Source of the DNA: Przewalskia tangutica
Lineage: Eukaryota; Streptophyta; Magnoliopsida; Solanales; Solanaceae
Direction: 5' to 3'
Assembly: GCA_029844215.1 (NCBI GenBank)
Contig: CM056724.1
Location: 10,658,307 to 10,722,306 of the forward strand
DNA: 64,000 bases
The notes beneath the pieces were generated by a model. The model had not been told where the DNA came from. It saw only the letters and a program-made list of their open reading frames with translations, and ran no database searches. The stretch's first letter is position 1. The number at the start of each line of letters is the position of its first letter. Positions 1 to 12,800 of this stretch are shown one piece after another. The position numbers were made by a program, and so were the translations under genes.

Positions 1-129
1 GAAGAAACTCTGTTTTTGTGAAAGAAGAAACACAAAAAAAATCGAGAATTTTAGGGCAAAATTTAGAGAAAGAAGAAAAAATTTTGAGGAGCGAAAGCAG
101 GGTAAAGAGAACATAGACTTTTGATATCA

Positions 130-381
130 TGAAAGAATGTAAGAAATAATCCTTTGATTATTCTTATTAATGAAAGACATATATATACAAGTTACAAGGA
201 AGATCTTCTTCCTATTCTACCTAGAAATCTCTATTCTATTTGAAGACTAACTTTACAATTATGTTAATATTACACTCCTAATTAAGGTACAAACCTAAGT
301 CTATTATTTATCAAATACACAAGGAAAGGGGAAGGACCCCACACGGTACATGGGCCACACGGCTGGACCCGCTGTTTAACA
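130..381 (-). repeat. Copia-type LTR, minus orientation, with primer-binding-like site on its left
   Basis: Read on the minus strand the segment begins TGTTAAACAGCGGG and ends TTCTTTCA. It is followed directly by TGATATCAAAAG, a degenerate form of the initiator-Met tRNA primer-binding site of plant copia elements. The right edge is fixed by comparison. The MATH-exon repeat at 18127 continues from TCCATAACAG into ordinary flanking DNA, whereas here the same TCCATAACAG abuts this LTR. The internal region would run leftward out of the window, and positions 1-129 are then its 5' leader. I cannot tell whether the element is complete. Confidence 0.6.
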
Positions 382-458
382 TCCATAACAGATATCAAAT
401 TCTCAAAAGCAACTAGCAAAAATAGACAAATATATTTTAAATTAACGATTAGCAGTAC

Positions 459-580
459 CAATTGTAGCCACCATACTCGAACTCATTTGATTCATACTTG
501 ATAATACCATTTTTTGAGAGCGAGGAAAAGGATTCAATCTTCAACAAGTAACGCGCTGGTGATACATCTGTATTTTCCAT
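459..580 (-). CDS. First coding exon of a MATH-domain protein, copy 1 (partial gene)
   Basis: The exon encodes MENTDVSPARYLLKIES and the rest of a first MATH beta-strand segment, ending ...GGYN plus the first two bases of a Trp codon. The donor is at AATTG|GTACTG on the minus strand. It is nearly identical to the exon at 18204-18325, which joins a complete MATH gene. The remaining exons of this copy are not in the window. They would have to lie left of base 1, or this is an isolated exon duplicate. The ATG at 580-578 is preceded by a TTTCAG acceptor-like sequence, so a non-coding or short upstream exon is possible. The copy carries a few substitutions (for example Ser to Tyr before GGYN) and no stop. 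Confidence 0.6.
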
Positions 581-926
581 GCTTACTTCTGACCCATCTG
601 AAATGGAAAAGACAAAAATACAATTTAACATCAGGTATTGTTTGAGACAACATTAGACACTTTTACATCTTCTTTTACACCTTTTTACTACACTAACATT
701 ACTGCATAATTTAGTGCTTTGTCAACTTCAGTTTTCATTGTGAAAGAAGAAAAATAAACCAAACAAATTTATATACACATGTAGTCGCTACAAATTGAAG
801 TTGGAATATGAAAAGTTACATTTGCATCTGGTGTAAACTAAATATATTTGGAAGTGTTAAAGGTGCACAGTAGCTTTAGTATATAAAGTAGGGAGAATAT
901 CTCATACTACCACCCATATATCTCTG

Positions 927-1150
927 TTTTTTTTTTTTACGAAGAATCCGCAGCCGCTACTTTTTTATAAGTGCGCACTGGATAAACCCTCGGACGCAAT
1001 AACCTGCAAACCACGTCAGCCAGATAAACCACACTTGACAAGTCATGTGTGACAGACTCAACCAAGAATGTGTTGGCAGGGGGAATCGAACTCGTGACCT
1101 TTCGGTCCCGCGCTCTCCTACTCCACCAACTTGACAACCCTTGCGGGTGC
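927..1150 (-). mobile_element. tRNA-derived SINE (Solanaceae SolS type)
   Basis: On the minus strand the element runs from GGCACCCGCAAGGGTTG through a tRNA-like box B (GTTCGATTCC) to an A-rich tail that reads as a T run at 927. It is flanked by a perfect 14-bp target-site duplication CCCATATATCTCTG at 913-926 and 1151-1164. The homologous region around 18645 lacks it and holds a single copy of the target. It is related to the element at 49519-49740. Confidence 0.9.
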
Positions 1151-1471
1151 CCCATATATCTCTGTTGCTGATCAACTTGGAGGGACTTCTCACTTCTGAT
1201 TCAGTAATCTGTTTTATACTTACATTACTTGAACCTAGATGGCTATATAGTAAAATAATCACATGGACTCTTCGTTTTTTCTTTTCTGAGCATCCCAAGG
1301 CATAGAGGTCTCTTCACTTACTCCCCTTAATTAATTTTCCATTATATCAAGACTAAAGGTCACATATCTATCTATTCATTTGGCTTCCACTGTTTAGACC
1401 TCTTTTCACAATGTAGGTACCATTATAGTATATTTTGTGTACTTTTCATCACATAATAATATAATGATATA

Positions 1472-1737
1472 CTAGATCTTTGTGTCTCAAAATATTTGTC
1501 ACATTAATTTTTCAAGAGTCAAACTATATGAACTTTGACTAATATTTTGAGTTATATTTTTTCATCATATTAATATGAGAAGAATTGCAACTTATAGTAT
1601 ATTTTTCGTACAGTTTTCGAATATGTAAATTTTAATTTTAAAATATTGAATTAATATAATCTATTTTAACTTCAAAATTTAGTAAAATTGACTTTTAAAA
1701 AGAAAAAAACATGACAAGTATTTTGGGACTGAGGGAG
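1472..1737. mobile_element. Degenerate Stowaway-like MITE
   Basis: The right end GACAAGTATTTTGGGACTGAGGGAG is the plant Stowaway terminal repeat, followed by TA. The left end, TCTCAAAATATTTGTC, matches it in inverted orientation but has lost the CTCCCTCC tip. TA dinucleotides flank both sides. The inside is AT-rich with no coding capacity. A shortened relative of the left end sits at about 18945. Confidence 0.55.
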
Positions 1738-1739
1738 TA

Positions 1740-2540
1740 GCCGTCTCACAAGATTGTCTTAGTTTGACTTGGTACAGATTTTAAGAAACAATGAAAGACT
1801 TTTGAAATGTGTGATCCAAAATAAATCTTAGATACTTGTGTGGTTGTAAATCATTTCATAAAATTAATTTTTTTCTAAATAAAAAAATGTGTCAATCTTT
1901 TTGTAACATATTTTGTGACGGGGAGTAATATATCATATCATATAATTTTATAAAAAGTGGAAGCACATACCTTCAAAGTTAGATTACCATTTTATCCCTA
2001 CAAAAAAATCAAAATGTAATAATATATAAAATTTTAATCACATGAGGCTGAATTACGAGTTCGAAACTTAAATGACCCCACAATGGACAAAGCAACGCAA
2101 ATACCCCAAAAAAAAAGATATAAATGCAATATAGTAGTTTAATATTTTTCAACACTTGCTATTATTTCAAAGGTTTGAAATTCACATTTTTTTCATACTT
2201 TGACCAAAGATTAGTCATGTCTCAAGACTTCAGAATGTCAATATTTGCAGAACCTGATATTTATTTATGCAAATAACAATGTAGGCTCAATACATCAAGG
2301 ATACCTAAACGTTCGGATCGTCGTTTTAGGGATTGTAAATGCAAGAAGTGAGTTTTGTGTGGAAACTTGTTATCATTAGGTTTAAATATTTTACTTTTTA
2401 GGGTTTTGATTTAAGTGTTTTATTATTTAGTCAAGACAATATTTTAATATGTCGAGATTTGTTTTCCTAATTAATTTAGTATGTCACACGAGTTAGTAAT
2501 AAACGATAATAAAGACTAAGACAAATAATTATCATTAAGA
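1740..2540. other. AT-rich non-coding stretch
   Basis: No open frame of useful length and no recognisable element ends are visible. A TTTGTGACGGGGAGTA motif near 1912-1927 resembles another Stowaway tip, but I could not find its partner. Confidence 0.4.
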
Positions 2541-2639
2541 AAATAATACGCAAAAAATATATAATATTAACTTAAATTGTACAACTTAATTACATATACA
2601 CAATCTCTAATGGGTTTCACATGTAGTAGACTTTAGATT

Positions 2640-3228
2640 AACCTTAGGCCTAAGGCTAATACGATCCTCACCACCCTCGCCATCGTCTCCATCCCCTTCT
2701 TCCTCCTAATAGCTAGACGCTCTAAGCCATGATCATCTGCCACACATTTTTCCTTGTCGCCATTCTGCGGAGTTCACGCCATGCACATGACCGCCTTTAA
2801 CTGGCCTGTCTGTTGGGATCAGTATGGTCATAATCTTCAACATCGTCCTCGTGAGGAGATGAGACCACAGGCGCAGAAGTGAACCTGAAATAATTTATAG
2901 ACAATTAGTATTAATTTTAATTTATATTTAATACATTAACTTTTGATAAAAATCAATCATGTGTGTCGACGGGCTCATGAGAGAGATGTGGTGTAGGATT
3001 CGAAGTAGTATCATAAATGGGATCCTAAATGACTCAAGCTGGAGACGAATCCTAAGATATGAAAAATTATGAAATAATCAGTATAAGTATTTTAATTTTT
3101 TTTAAAATAAGTATTTTAAACACTAACCCATGTGGTAAGAAAATCCTCGAAGTCTATGAATGATAAGTCGTAGTGCAGCTCCCTGCCAACCTGTACATTG
3201 CGAACTGGCCACTCCGCACGCACTATTG
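2640..3228 (-). pseudogene. Possible coding remnant interrupted by a gypsy LTR
   Basis: Base composition rises in GC here, and on the minus strand two short protein-like stretches appear. One near 3228-3120 reads IVRAEWPVRNVQVGRELHYD and continues DLSFIDFEDFLTTW. The other near 2880-2790 includes EDDVEDYDHTDPNRQ. They resemble pieces of the plant-mobile-domain type proteins common in plant transposons, but the match is from memory and weak. The first stretch stops exactly where an LTR begins at 3229, which suggests insertional disruption. Confidence 0.3.
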
Positions 3229-5433
3229 TGTCACAAACCGAACCAGAGGGTCGCGACGGGCACCCGGACCCAACCCACCGGGCACCCTTGACCATACAAC
3301 TCATACTTAACCATATATATACATCAAAGTCGATAAGGCCATGTATGACAACTAACCACATGACACTTATCTACAAGCCTCTAAGAGTATAATGTACCAC
3401 AATCAGACTGCAACTCTGAAATAAGTAGAGTGGTCACACACAGCTGAACCAACAATCTCCTAGCACAATATGTCACCCTCTTAGTATGATATTAGTATGA
3501 ACATGCGGGCATAAAACGTAGCGTCCCCCGGCAAAGGGAACGTCAATACGACTGATGTACTGAATATGTTCAGACATAAGAAATAACATAACAAAGATGT
3601 ATCATAATCTGAAACAGAAACATTGACCAACAGTACATGCCTCTGAGGGCCCTAGTACATATGTCCAAATGTTATGCAATACCAACGCAGTATACTGATG
3701 GCCACACATGCGTCTTTCTTTTCATAACAGCCTCTGTGGGCATAGTATACATAAATGTCATGCATGATGCAAATGCGGTATATTATCTAATTCCATAACC
3801 ACCACACAGGCTTTCAGTTATATTGAAATCCTACTTTCTAATAACCGCCACACAGGATTTCAGTCAAATCATAACCGCCACACAGACTTTCAGTTATATC
3901 ATATAAGCCATGCTGGCTTTAATGTTGGCCTCTTAGGGCTCTTTTGTGATAATCTTTACCAGCTGCAAGTGGTGTGCGTATATAACGTCTTTCCATCTTT
4001 CTCCATATCCCCTACATATATATATATATATAGTAATGTGCATAGCACAAGTGGTCCATGGTAATATGCGAATGCAAATGAAATGCATGAATGGTAACAC
4101 CATATTCCAACCCCAAGAGGTGAGATATTACCTTTGTACCTTTTGATGACACTGAATATCATTATTTTTTTCATATGCCTCAGTAAGGACTTACAAACAA
4201 TTTAGACATACTTTCAGCATAGAATCAATAACATGAACACCCTTAACTACTAAGAGTAGAGTACATTATGGAGTAACATGACGATTACGTTTGTCCACAA
4301 AATTATGCCAAAAAAAGGAATAAATTGCCTTCACATACCTTGTCGTCGAGTTTATCTAAGTTTCCACGGGGTCTTGTAAGATATATGAAGGATTATATAC
4401 ATCCTATGAATGATTCAAATCACAATCGAGTCAATATACTAATTAACATAATTCATTTAGACATTAAATCGAACGTCTTATACGCATAGAACCTATATAT
4501 CTTTTATATCGAAATCTATGTACATATCAAAACACCCAACCCTATTAATTCTTCTCCTTACTGCCACAAGTTTCAAAACAGTTCAGAACTTTCACATGCA
4601 ATCCCCCACTTTCGCACAAACAGTTCCGATGATACCCAACAACCCAATATTTCCGATAATCTTCTTAAAACTAGTAAGAGTCGTGTTCTGAAATTCATGT
4701 AAGCTTCGAAACAATAATCATTACCTCTGTCCGACGCGGCGGCGAGAATCGTCGGAAAACTGTTCAAGTTCCGGTAGGCAGAGACTCGTCCAAAACTCAA
4801 TTCTGAGGGAGCTCTGGGTTACGGCTTGGGTTTTGATTTCTTATGCTTGTTTACAGCTTTGGTTTACTAGAATTAAAGTCCAGAACACCTTGATTATGTT
4901 CTTGATTGAACGAGGAGTGGTGGAAAAATTTGGGTCGAGAATTCCATCGAATTCATCCGTTGAATTATTCCCAACTGAAGTGTAATAGTTGTCTTGTAGA
5001 GTGATTCCTTCTACAGAGCTTGAAAAAATAGATTAGAGAAGAGATGGGTTTAGAGCGTTGTGAAGTACTGAGGCTGCCAGCACTGATTGTTAAGACTAGT
5101 CACCAACACAGATGTGTTATAATGTTCCACATAGTGGCCCACTATGTTGTCCCCACTTATAAACAATTAATCTCTCAATTAATTCCCGATCTCAATTTAC
5201 TTAAATTCCGACGACTTATAAAGCCTTCATGTACTCAATGTCACAATTCTCACAATATGACACTAGTTTGTAGCCTCCTTGGGGATATACAATTATATTA
5301 TAATCCCTATCATCGCACTGAATAATCTCAAAATTATTTCGGGATCACATTATAATCTCAAAATTATTTCGGGATCACATTCTTTTATATACTAACTCTC
5401 TTATTAGTACACACAAGAATAACATAAACTTTT

Positions 5434-6058
5434 TGTCACGACCCGACCCGACGGGCCGCGACTTGGTGCCTTAATTGGACACCCTTATACTAACTTGTTA
5501 CATATAATCCGACTGATGCCAAGAACAAATGTAGAAGTCTGTAATAAATCGGTCTTCTGAGGAGTCACCGCAATTCGACATAACAGCATATGCAAGCCGA
5601 CAAGGTTGTCTCTAGAAATGGGAATATCTAAAATAAACAATAACCGACATATGTCTTACGTCACGCATACACAACTCACAACTGTCTACAGACCTCTAAG
5701 AATACGATAATGAGATATGACGGGACAGGGCCCCGTCGTGCCCCTAAATATACATGAGTCAAAAGTAAGGTTCTGTACCAAAATGACTAAGCTCCGAAAT
5801 AATGGAGCTTTCCAACCAGCTGAGTAGGAGTCTGAGGCACGAGAATCACTGGCGAGAACGTGTGCTGCGGGCGTGAGCAGCGACCCGCGAGAAAGAGTCG
5901 ATGCGAAATAATGTACTGAGTATGTAAAACATGAAGTACTGTAAATAAGAGCATAATTGGCCAAGAAATAACATGAGACAAGTATAATAATCAAATACTA
6001 AGTCCAATTGTGTCATATAAAAACGAGAGTCAACTGTGCCTTATAAAAATGAGAGTCA

Positions 6059-6090
<32 letters not shown>

Positions 6091-8081
6091 CTGTACTCGG
6101 GCCCCCAGTGAGGGTCTCGGTGTGAATGAAGCCACATACATATATATACCGTACCCGGTCCATTATGGGACTCGGTGTGAAATCATATACATACCGTACC
6201 CGACCTATTTTGGGACTCGGTGTGAAATCATATACATACCGTACCCGGCCCATTATGGACTCAGTGTGAAATCCTCATTCGACTCTCAATAAAATCATTA
6301 AATTGAATTCTTTTTTGGAAAATCAAAGGCACGTCTCATAACAAATATCATTAGGAGTTAGGCGTATGTATGATCGTATGCGTCAAATGCGCTCATTTTA
6401 TACAAATCATGCCAAAAAAAAAAAAATAGTTTCACATACCTTATTGTCGAACTAACCAACTTTATAATTACAACTTGTCTTGATTAGCACTTCAACCTAT
6501 AATAAAGGGTAATACGTCAGTCAATTCTATGATTTCTAGCGTAAGTTATATCGAATAACGCCTCTCTTTTCTATAGAAATTCGGGCAACACTTCTCCTAT
6601 TTATATTCACATCCACAACTTCCAAACCAAGCTAACAATACCAAATAACAAGATGCTACTTAAAGGTATAATCAAAACAATCTCAATTACTTCATATACG
6701 CTACCATAATACCTTCTTTCTCTTTACATTTATGGAATACAATTACCATAATAACCAAGATGATCTATACACCTATTTATCATGTCAATCTAACTCCTCT
6801 AATCATATTAAAACAACCCTCAAAACAGTCCATACTTCAATAACAATAAAAGTGCAAAGTAACCCCTTTCAACACCTTAATCCTTTCGGGGCATACGTTA
6901 GCAATTACCCCACTGAACATGCTTCATTGTAACTAAATTTTTAGCATTTTAACTCTACCAAAACAGCCCTTAAAGTGTAACACAACATGTCCAATACCTC
7001 CATACAAGTCTCGACTAACACCACAGCACCAAACTCTTTTCATAATTCCCTAAAATGCAATTGAAATCTTAAAATCCAATTTATATTCCAACAATTCTAT
7101 AAGAACAACTACAACCTTAAATATCAAGATTTCCTTCTTTTATAACATGCAATTAGTGACGAATTTAACAACACAACACACGAATCTAAAGTATACAAAA
7201 ACAGTCCTAAAATCGGCTACAACATCCACAAATCGCATGCATTGTCTTAAATTCCAAGTTCTCTTTATCAAGAGTTTATCCCCTAACTACAACATCATTA
7301 GTCCTTCCAAATACTCTATGAAAAGAAGAATTTTTACCTCAATTTCAAGCCAAAACATTCCCCAACATTTCGGTCACTGCTCCAATTTTTCTTGGCTATT
7401 TTTATCACTTCTTCAACTACAAAATGTCATGCATGTATTCTATAAGTTTAATCCATCATTCTTATATGTTTTTCTTCCAAAAACTTCACCTTAAAAATGA
7501 TATTCCTGGGCAATTTTTCTCGGCAGAATTCGGCATTTTTTTGCCACTGTTTGTGGTGTTTCTTTAGCTTCGAATTTAGGTGAAGAATGTAATCTAGGAA
7601 GAGGAAATAAAACTTCAATTTTTGCTAGGGGAGGGGGGTGTTCTCAGCTGAAATGGGGGAGAGAAGAGAGGAGGGAGTGAGTGTTTGAAATGAGGGAGTT
7701 AAAAGGTGAAAGGTTTTTAAGGTTAAATGTGGGCTGAAAATTAAAATTGCAACTTAGTCCCTAATTCTCTTCTTAATTTAATCCCTCAAGTAATAATTAA
7801 AGCTTAGGTCTCACTTCCTCTAATTCCCGAAAATTTCATAAGACCTCGTATTATCAAAGTCACAAGTCTCATAATACGACACTAGTCCATTACGGGAATA
7901 TACAACTATCGTAATAAGTTTCCAACGTCACACTCGTAGTAACTACAAATTTTCCGGAATCACATCCTTTTGTATACTAATTTCCGTATTAACATATGTA
8001 AGTATACTTTATATTCAATATTCGAATCTTACTTTCTTAATGACGTTCTTAATCATCGCCTTAAACTTACGAGGTGTAACA
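5434..8081 (-). mobile_element. Solo gypsy LTR nested in an older LTR
   Basis: Minus-strand sequence begins TGTTACACCTCGTAAG and ends GGTCGTGACA. It is flanked by a perfect 5-bp duplication CTTTT (5429-5433 and 8082-8086), and there is no internal region, so it is a solo LTR left by LTR-LTR recombination. The outer LTR sequence resumes at TGGGGTCCGAG. It belongs to the same family as the solo LTR at 57836-60658, sharing the first about 16 bases and the terminal GTGACA. Confidence 0.88.
6060..6275. repeat. TA microsatellite and 45-bp subrepeats inside the LTR
   Basis: A (TA)n run at about 6062-6091 is followed by about three copies of a 45-bp unit starting CCGTACCCGG at 6149, 6194 and 6239, each carrying GGGACTCGGTGTGAAATCA or a close variant. 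The position near the LTR 3' end matches that of subrepeats in the other gypsy LTRs of this window. Confidence 0.8.
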
Positions 8082-8153
8082 CTTTTTGGGGTCCGAGTCT
8101 ACTTATCGACGTTTATGGGTTCAAACCATTATCCAAAAATACGAGGTGTTACA

Positions 8154-8351
8154 TCCTCTCCCCCTTAAAAACATTTGTCCTCGAATGTTGGGGTGCTATA
8201 CGTAATCTTATCACGTAATGAAAGAAATATAATCACATCGTATCTACACTTTATTAAGGCACACCAGCAAACAAATAAAAGGCATAAGAAGGCCAAACAT
8301 TAGATGGGAGATCATTCGAGTACTTCCATCATTTTAGAAACAGTTGGCAAT
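8154..8351 (-). other. 3' end of gypsy internal region with polypurine tract
   Basis: The sequence TCCTCTCCCCCTTAAAAAC at 8154-8172 is, on the minus strand, a polypurine tract directly abutting the LTR. Further right the sequence is non-coding and is interrupted at 8352 by an unrelated solo LTR. No chromodomain or integrase coding is visible. Confidence 0.6.
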
Positions 8352-9837
8352 TGATCGGTGTATTTTATATACACCTTTTGAGTCATTTTTAGTTAGTATT
8401 TTACTAATTTCATTTATGTTTAGTATAGTATTAGGGTTGTTTTCCTTTCTTTTGTGTCACAGCGGTCAGAAATGGAGAAATGGCGAAAAGGAGATGAAAT
8501 GGGCATAAATGAGATGGAATTGCACACTAAAAGGGCCAAGAAATGAAGCCTAAGAAGTTCCGGAAAATATAGAAGAAATCAGACGAAGACCGGACGAACA
8601 AAAGACGAAGAAACAAAAAATCCGGAAGAATGTCGTCACCAGGTGCCTTGGCGCTGGCAGCAGGCAGCTGACCAAGTCGTCCGAAAGTTCTTCGATTTTG
8701 GTAGCCATGGCTGATCTATGGACGCGACGCGGGATTTCTGAGTTTTGGGCCGAATTTGACACATTTTCATAATCCAAAAGGGATAACTTTTCCTACCTAC
8801 ATATTCCTTAACCCTTTTCCATAACTTTTCCTAAACCCTTTACCTAAAAGGATTTCATAACCTTTTCTACCTACATAATCCCTAACCCTTTACCTAAAGG
8901 ATTCTTGGTCTATAAATAGTCTCTACATCATTAGAAGAATTCATCCTTCATACCATCCTACAATCCATCACCCATACCATTCTCCATCCACCATTCCATC
9001 TTGTAAATATTCCACAACACAATCCTTGGATGCTAGAAGGCTTGGAGACTTGTTCTTGAGTATTTTTCTTTTCTTTCTTTTTGCTTTGTTTATTTCAGTT
9101 CATGTATGGAGATTGTATTAGTTCTTAGTGTGACTATGGCTAGGAGCTAATTACTTATTTAGGAATTTCCTTGTGATTCACTTGAAACTCTATTCATGAA
9201 TTAATATATTAGTTTGGTTTCTTCTTCACTTATTTAAGATTTATTCAATAATTGCTTTGATTGCTTGATAATTAATTGATCACTAGTTATCATCACTTAT
9301 ATGAGTTCTAATCGAAATCCGAAAGGGGAGATTGTGAATATGCTACAGTTGAATAAACATAGGTTTAAATCGTGGACGAAAGTACCCCGATACTTGTGTA
9401 GCTTAATAGGTTATTGCTCTTAATCCTCCTTTGTAGTCAATCTTGTCACCAAAAGGTAGAAGGGTTCTCCATTGGGGTTGAGTGTTTATATTACCATAAC
9501 AGGAGTATAAAACGGTCTAGTTAACCATCTATTTTAACGTAGAAGAAGAAGTTAGTCTAATTGTATTAAGGATTGAATAGAGTGGATAGTTGATGATCTT
9601 GGAAACCCTAATTCTCCATCATAACTAATTTAAATCAAAGTATTTTCATAATTAGTTTATTTCCTGCATTATTAGTTTAGAATTCCAACTCAAATAACGT
9701 TAACCAAATAGAAACTAAAGCATAGATAATCGGTACTTGAAAATCAGTCCCTGACGACGATATTCGGTCTTACCTAGACTATATTACTTGTAACGATACG
9801 TGCACTTGCGTTTAGTGTGTGCATAAATCGCGCATCA
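8352..9837 (+). mobile_element. Solo LTR, unclassified retrotransposon
   Basis: The element starts TGATCGG and ends GCGCATCA, so the tips form a TGAT/ATCA inverted pair. The flanks are GCAAT (8347-8351) and ACAAT (9838-9842), a target duplication with one mismatch. A TATAAATAG box occurs at about 8913. The ending (TGACGACGATATTCGG ... GCGCATCA) resembles LTRs of Tat/Athila-like elements, but I have not confirmed the family. There are no coding frames. Confidence 0.75.
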
Positions 9838-12800
9838 ACAATCTGGCACTTAGCATGTAAACTTGTGACTTCTTACTATCTACCTAAGCATTATGTACTC
9901 AGATTCCAACACCTAAGATGCATTCTAATTTCAGCATATTAGAAAGAAACATTCCATATCATGGCAAGCTATGAGTGCTATACAGGGCGATATACAACTT
10001 ATATACTAGGTATATCCAGTGCTTCAAGAAAATTGACAGAAAATAGCAAAACATCTAAATTGTTTACACATTTTTACTTCAAGTTCATGCATGCTACTGA
10101 AGTAGGCAATGGCCAAAGCAGAATCATGCTTAGGGAATGTCATAATTTCACACTTGGGCATTCTTATAATCCTATATCAAACTTAGAAGGGACATAGATC
10201 ACATTATGAAGGATTTATTGCAAATAGCAGCTTTTAGAAAACAGTAAAAATGAGCCCAAATCCCCTGATTTGGACAGACCATAAAGTGGTTGAGTGAATC
10301 CAATCAAGTCTTATCTTGGCTTTCCAGATCAGGGACATCACATCATACCCTTCCAACAAATGTGTGACACTTCTTTTCCACACAACTAAATCAATCAAAT
10401 ACAAGAATTGTTCAAGTTTAGCAAACACAATGGAATTATCATATCTTACTATATATCTTCACTAACATACCTCCTACGTGTGAAGAAAATATGATACTCA
10501 TCTCATATGGAGGAATATACATATAACTAAAACAGAATGGTTTCCTTATAAAATTCACATTAAAATTAAATCAGAATACCGGAACAAACTAAACAAGACT
10601 AACATCTCATGTTTTGATCCATTTCAAGGTGCAATCTACTATCTAGCTATATAGCAGGCAACAACATGGTATTAGCTAAACTAAATCTGCTTTGTAATAA
10701 CTAAACTTGTTATTAAATAGTTAATACAACTTACTGAAATCAGAACCAAATTTCCAATTCCACAAATGGTTTTCACATACACATGACCCATGTACAAACC
10801 AATATATTTTAGGGATCATGTTCATTTGTATTAAGCTCAGACTCAATCACATAACTAAATGTGGTACATATTGGTTAGAAATATATGAATTCATATGGCA
10901 ACAATCCCTGTCAAGTGCAGCAGTAGTAGCAACACATCAGCCTAACAGTAATCACAAGTGACATTAAACAACAACCATAATAACAACAAGCATGGTAGCT
11001 AAATGCCTCAGAAAATAATAAACATATGCAGCAACCAACTCAATGTAACAGTGACGACATCAAATTTCAGCAACTACTGGAAACAATTTCAAATCTCAAC
11101 ATTTTTGCCTCAAATTTAAATCTCCAATTGGTCATTAGAATGTTCAGAGACTGCTCTCATTTCTGTGACAGTAACTATCTGTCAAGACTGTCATTTTCTC
11201 ATCCAAAATAGTGGCTCCAGGTATATCAGTAAGGTAAAGTCTCAATGTTTATCCTCCCTTTGGACAGAAATACCACATCTCATGGTGTTTAAAGTGTTAA
11301 TTAGGACCTAGGACATAGGCAAAACATAATGGTGTAATACTAAGGCTAATACATGTGAACACAACATGAGATAAAATATACACAAACAGGGCAAGGTCAC
11401 AACAAGAAGGAATATTCAAATAGTTCAAATTAGTCTTTGAAACACAATGGACATGCTCAAGTTTCAGATCAGATTAAGTATGTACACAGTTAACCAAGGT
11501 GGCAGGTATGATCCTTTGACAGAAAAGCAGCCAATTGTTTCCATCAACAGGAAAAACTTGACCTCAAATCCTAATAACCATTGATTTATTCATGTCTCAA
11601 TTACACTCAGATTCTATTTTTAAAAGAAGAAATCAGATTTGTATCAACAGTTAAAATAAGTTGAAGATAGTGAATGGTCCATCCTATGATGTGAAAACCA
11701 ATTCCCACAACTAAATACATAAGGCAAGGCCCACAAAATAACATGTACAAAACCATTCATTGGAAGCAAAGTCAGGTGGTAAAGTTCAAACCAAACATAC
11801 TTATAGGGCTATAACATTTGTGACAGAAATAACTTAAGGCAACATGTCATTTACAAACTTAAATCAGTCATGCACATTATCACAAAAACCAGGGGTAAAC
11901 AGATCCCTTCAAGTTTATTCCATAATCAGGTACATATCCCATCAACCAAATCTGGGAATGAATATAAAAAGGAAAACATACCACTCATGGGCCAATCTAG
12001 TTAGTAAAATCAAGTTGAAACCACTTAGACTATCATGGCAATCACTTTAGCTCACAAATAATGACCATAAAGCATTCTAACAGTGACTAATATTACTAAC
12101 ATGCTAGATATCAACAGAATAAGCATAAGGAATTATAGCAATGACCACAAGCAACATATGATTTAACTAGAACATGTTGGAATTAGCCTAAGTTTACCAT
12201 CCTAACTTGTTGGTAACATAAGACCATTGTAGACAATCTCATGCTCCTCTCATATAACTTCAGACAGGCATAGTGGACATTTTACACATATAGGTTTTAA
12301 AATATAAAATACCCTGGTGACTATTGTCAAGCTTTTAAGGATCACACCTGGTCAATGTCCAAATTGAACTGAACATACTTCTTACTTAGTTAAACAAAAC
12401 ATAATAGGACATAATCCAAGGATTTTCAGACTAGCATGGTGACCATTTGGGTTAACAGACTATGACAAGTACACTGCTGGCTCATACAGATCAAGAGGGT
12501 AATCAAGTATATTGACATATGAAAATTAAACATATCACGGTTACCATGGCACCAGTACAACATTCCCATTTCTGGACAAAACAGATTTCAAAATGTGATG
12601 AATCAGCTACAAGATCATATAATAAATTAACATGTTTCTGGAACAACTTAGCACATTCTTGCATTACATACTGCTAGATAAATCAGATTAATATATATTC
12701 TAAATCTCTACTACATAATTAGGCTTCTGACATCTTTTATTTAGGCACAGACTTTGGCAGATAATAGATTATGAGGAAAATAGCATTCAGAACTCAACAC

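Larger units (their letters stand above)
3229..8153 (-). mobile_element. Gypsy LTR (minus), split by a younger solo LTR
   Basis: On the minus strand the LTR begins TGTAACACCTCG at 8153 and ends TTTGTGACA at 3229. A solo LTR (5434-8081) with its own target duplication lies inside. Without it the outer LTR is about 2.27 kb. Directly upstream on the minus strand (8176-8154) is a polypurine tract TTTTTAAGGGGGAGAGGA preceded by CGAGGACAAATG, the usual 3' end of chromovirus-type gypsy elements. This marks it as a 3' LTR. Short subrepeats around CCGCCACACAG occur at about 3796-3905. Confidence 0.75.

Noticed and set aside
7147..7494. 115-codon plus-strand ORF
   Set aside because: It lies within the solo gypsy LTR in antisense direction and has LTR-like composition, with no recognisable motif.
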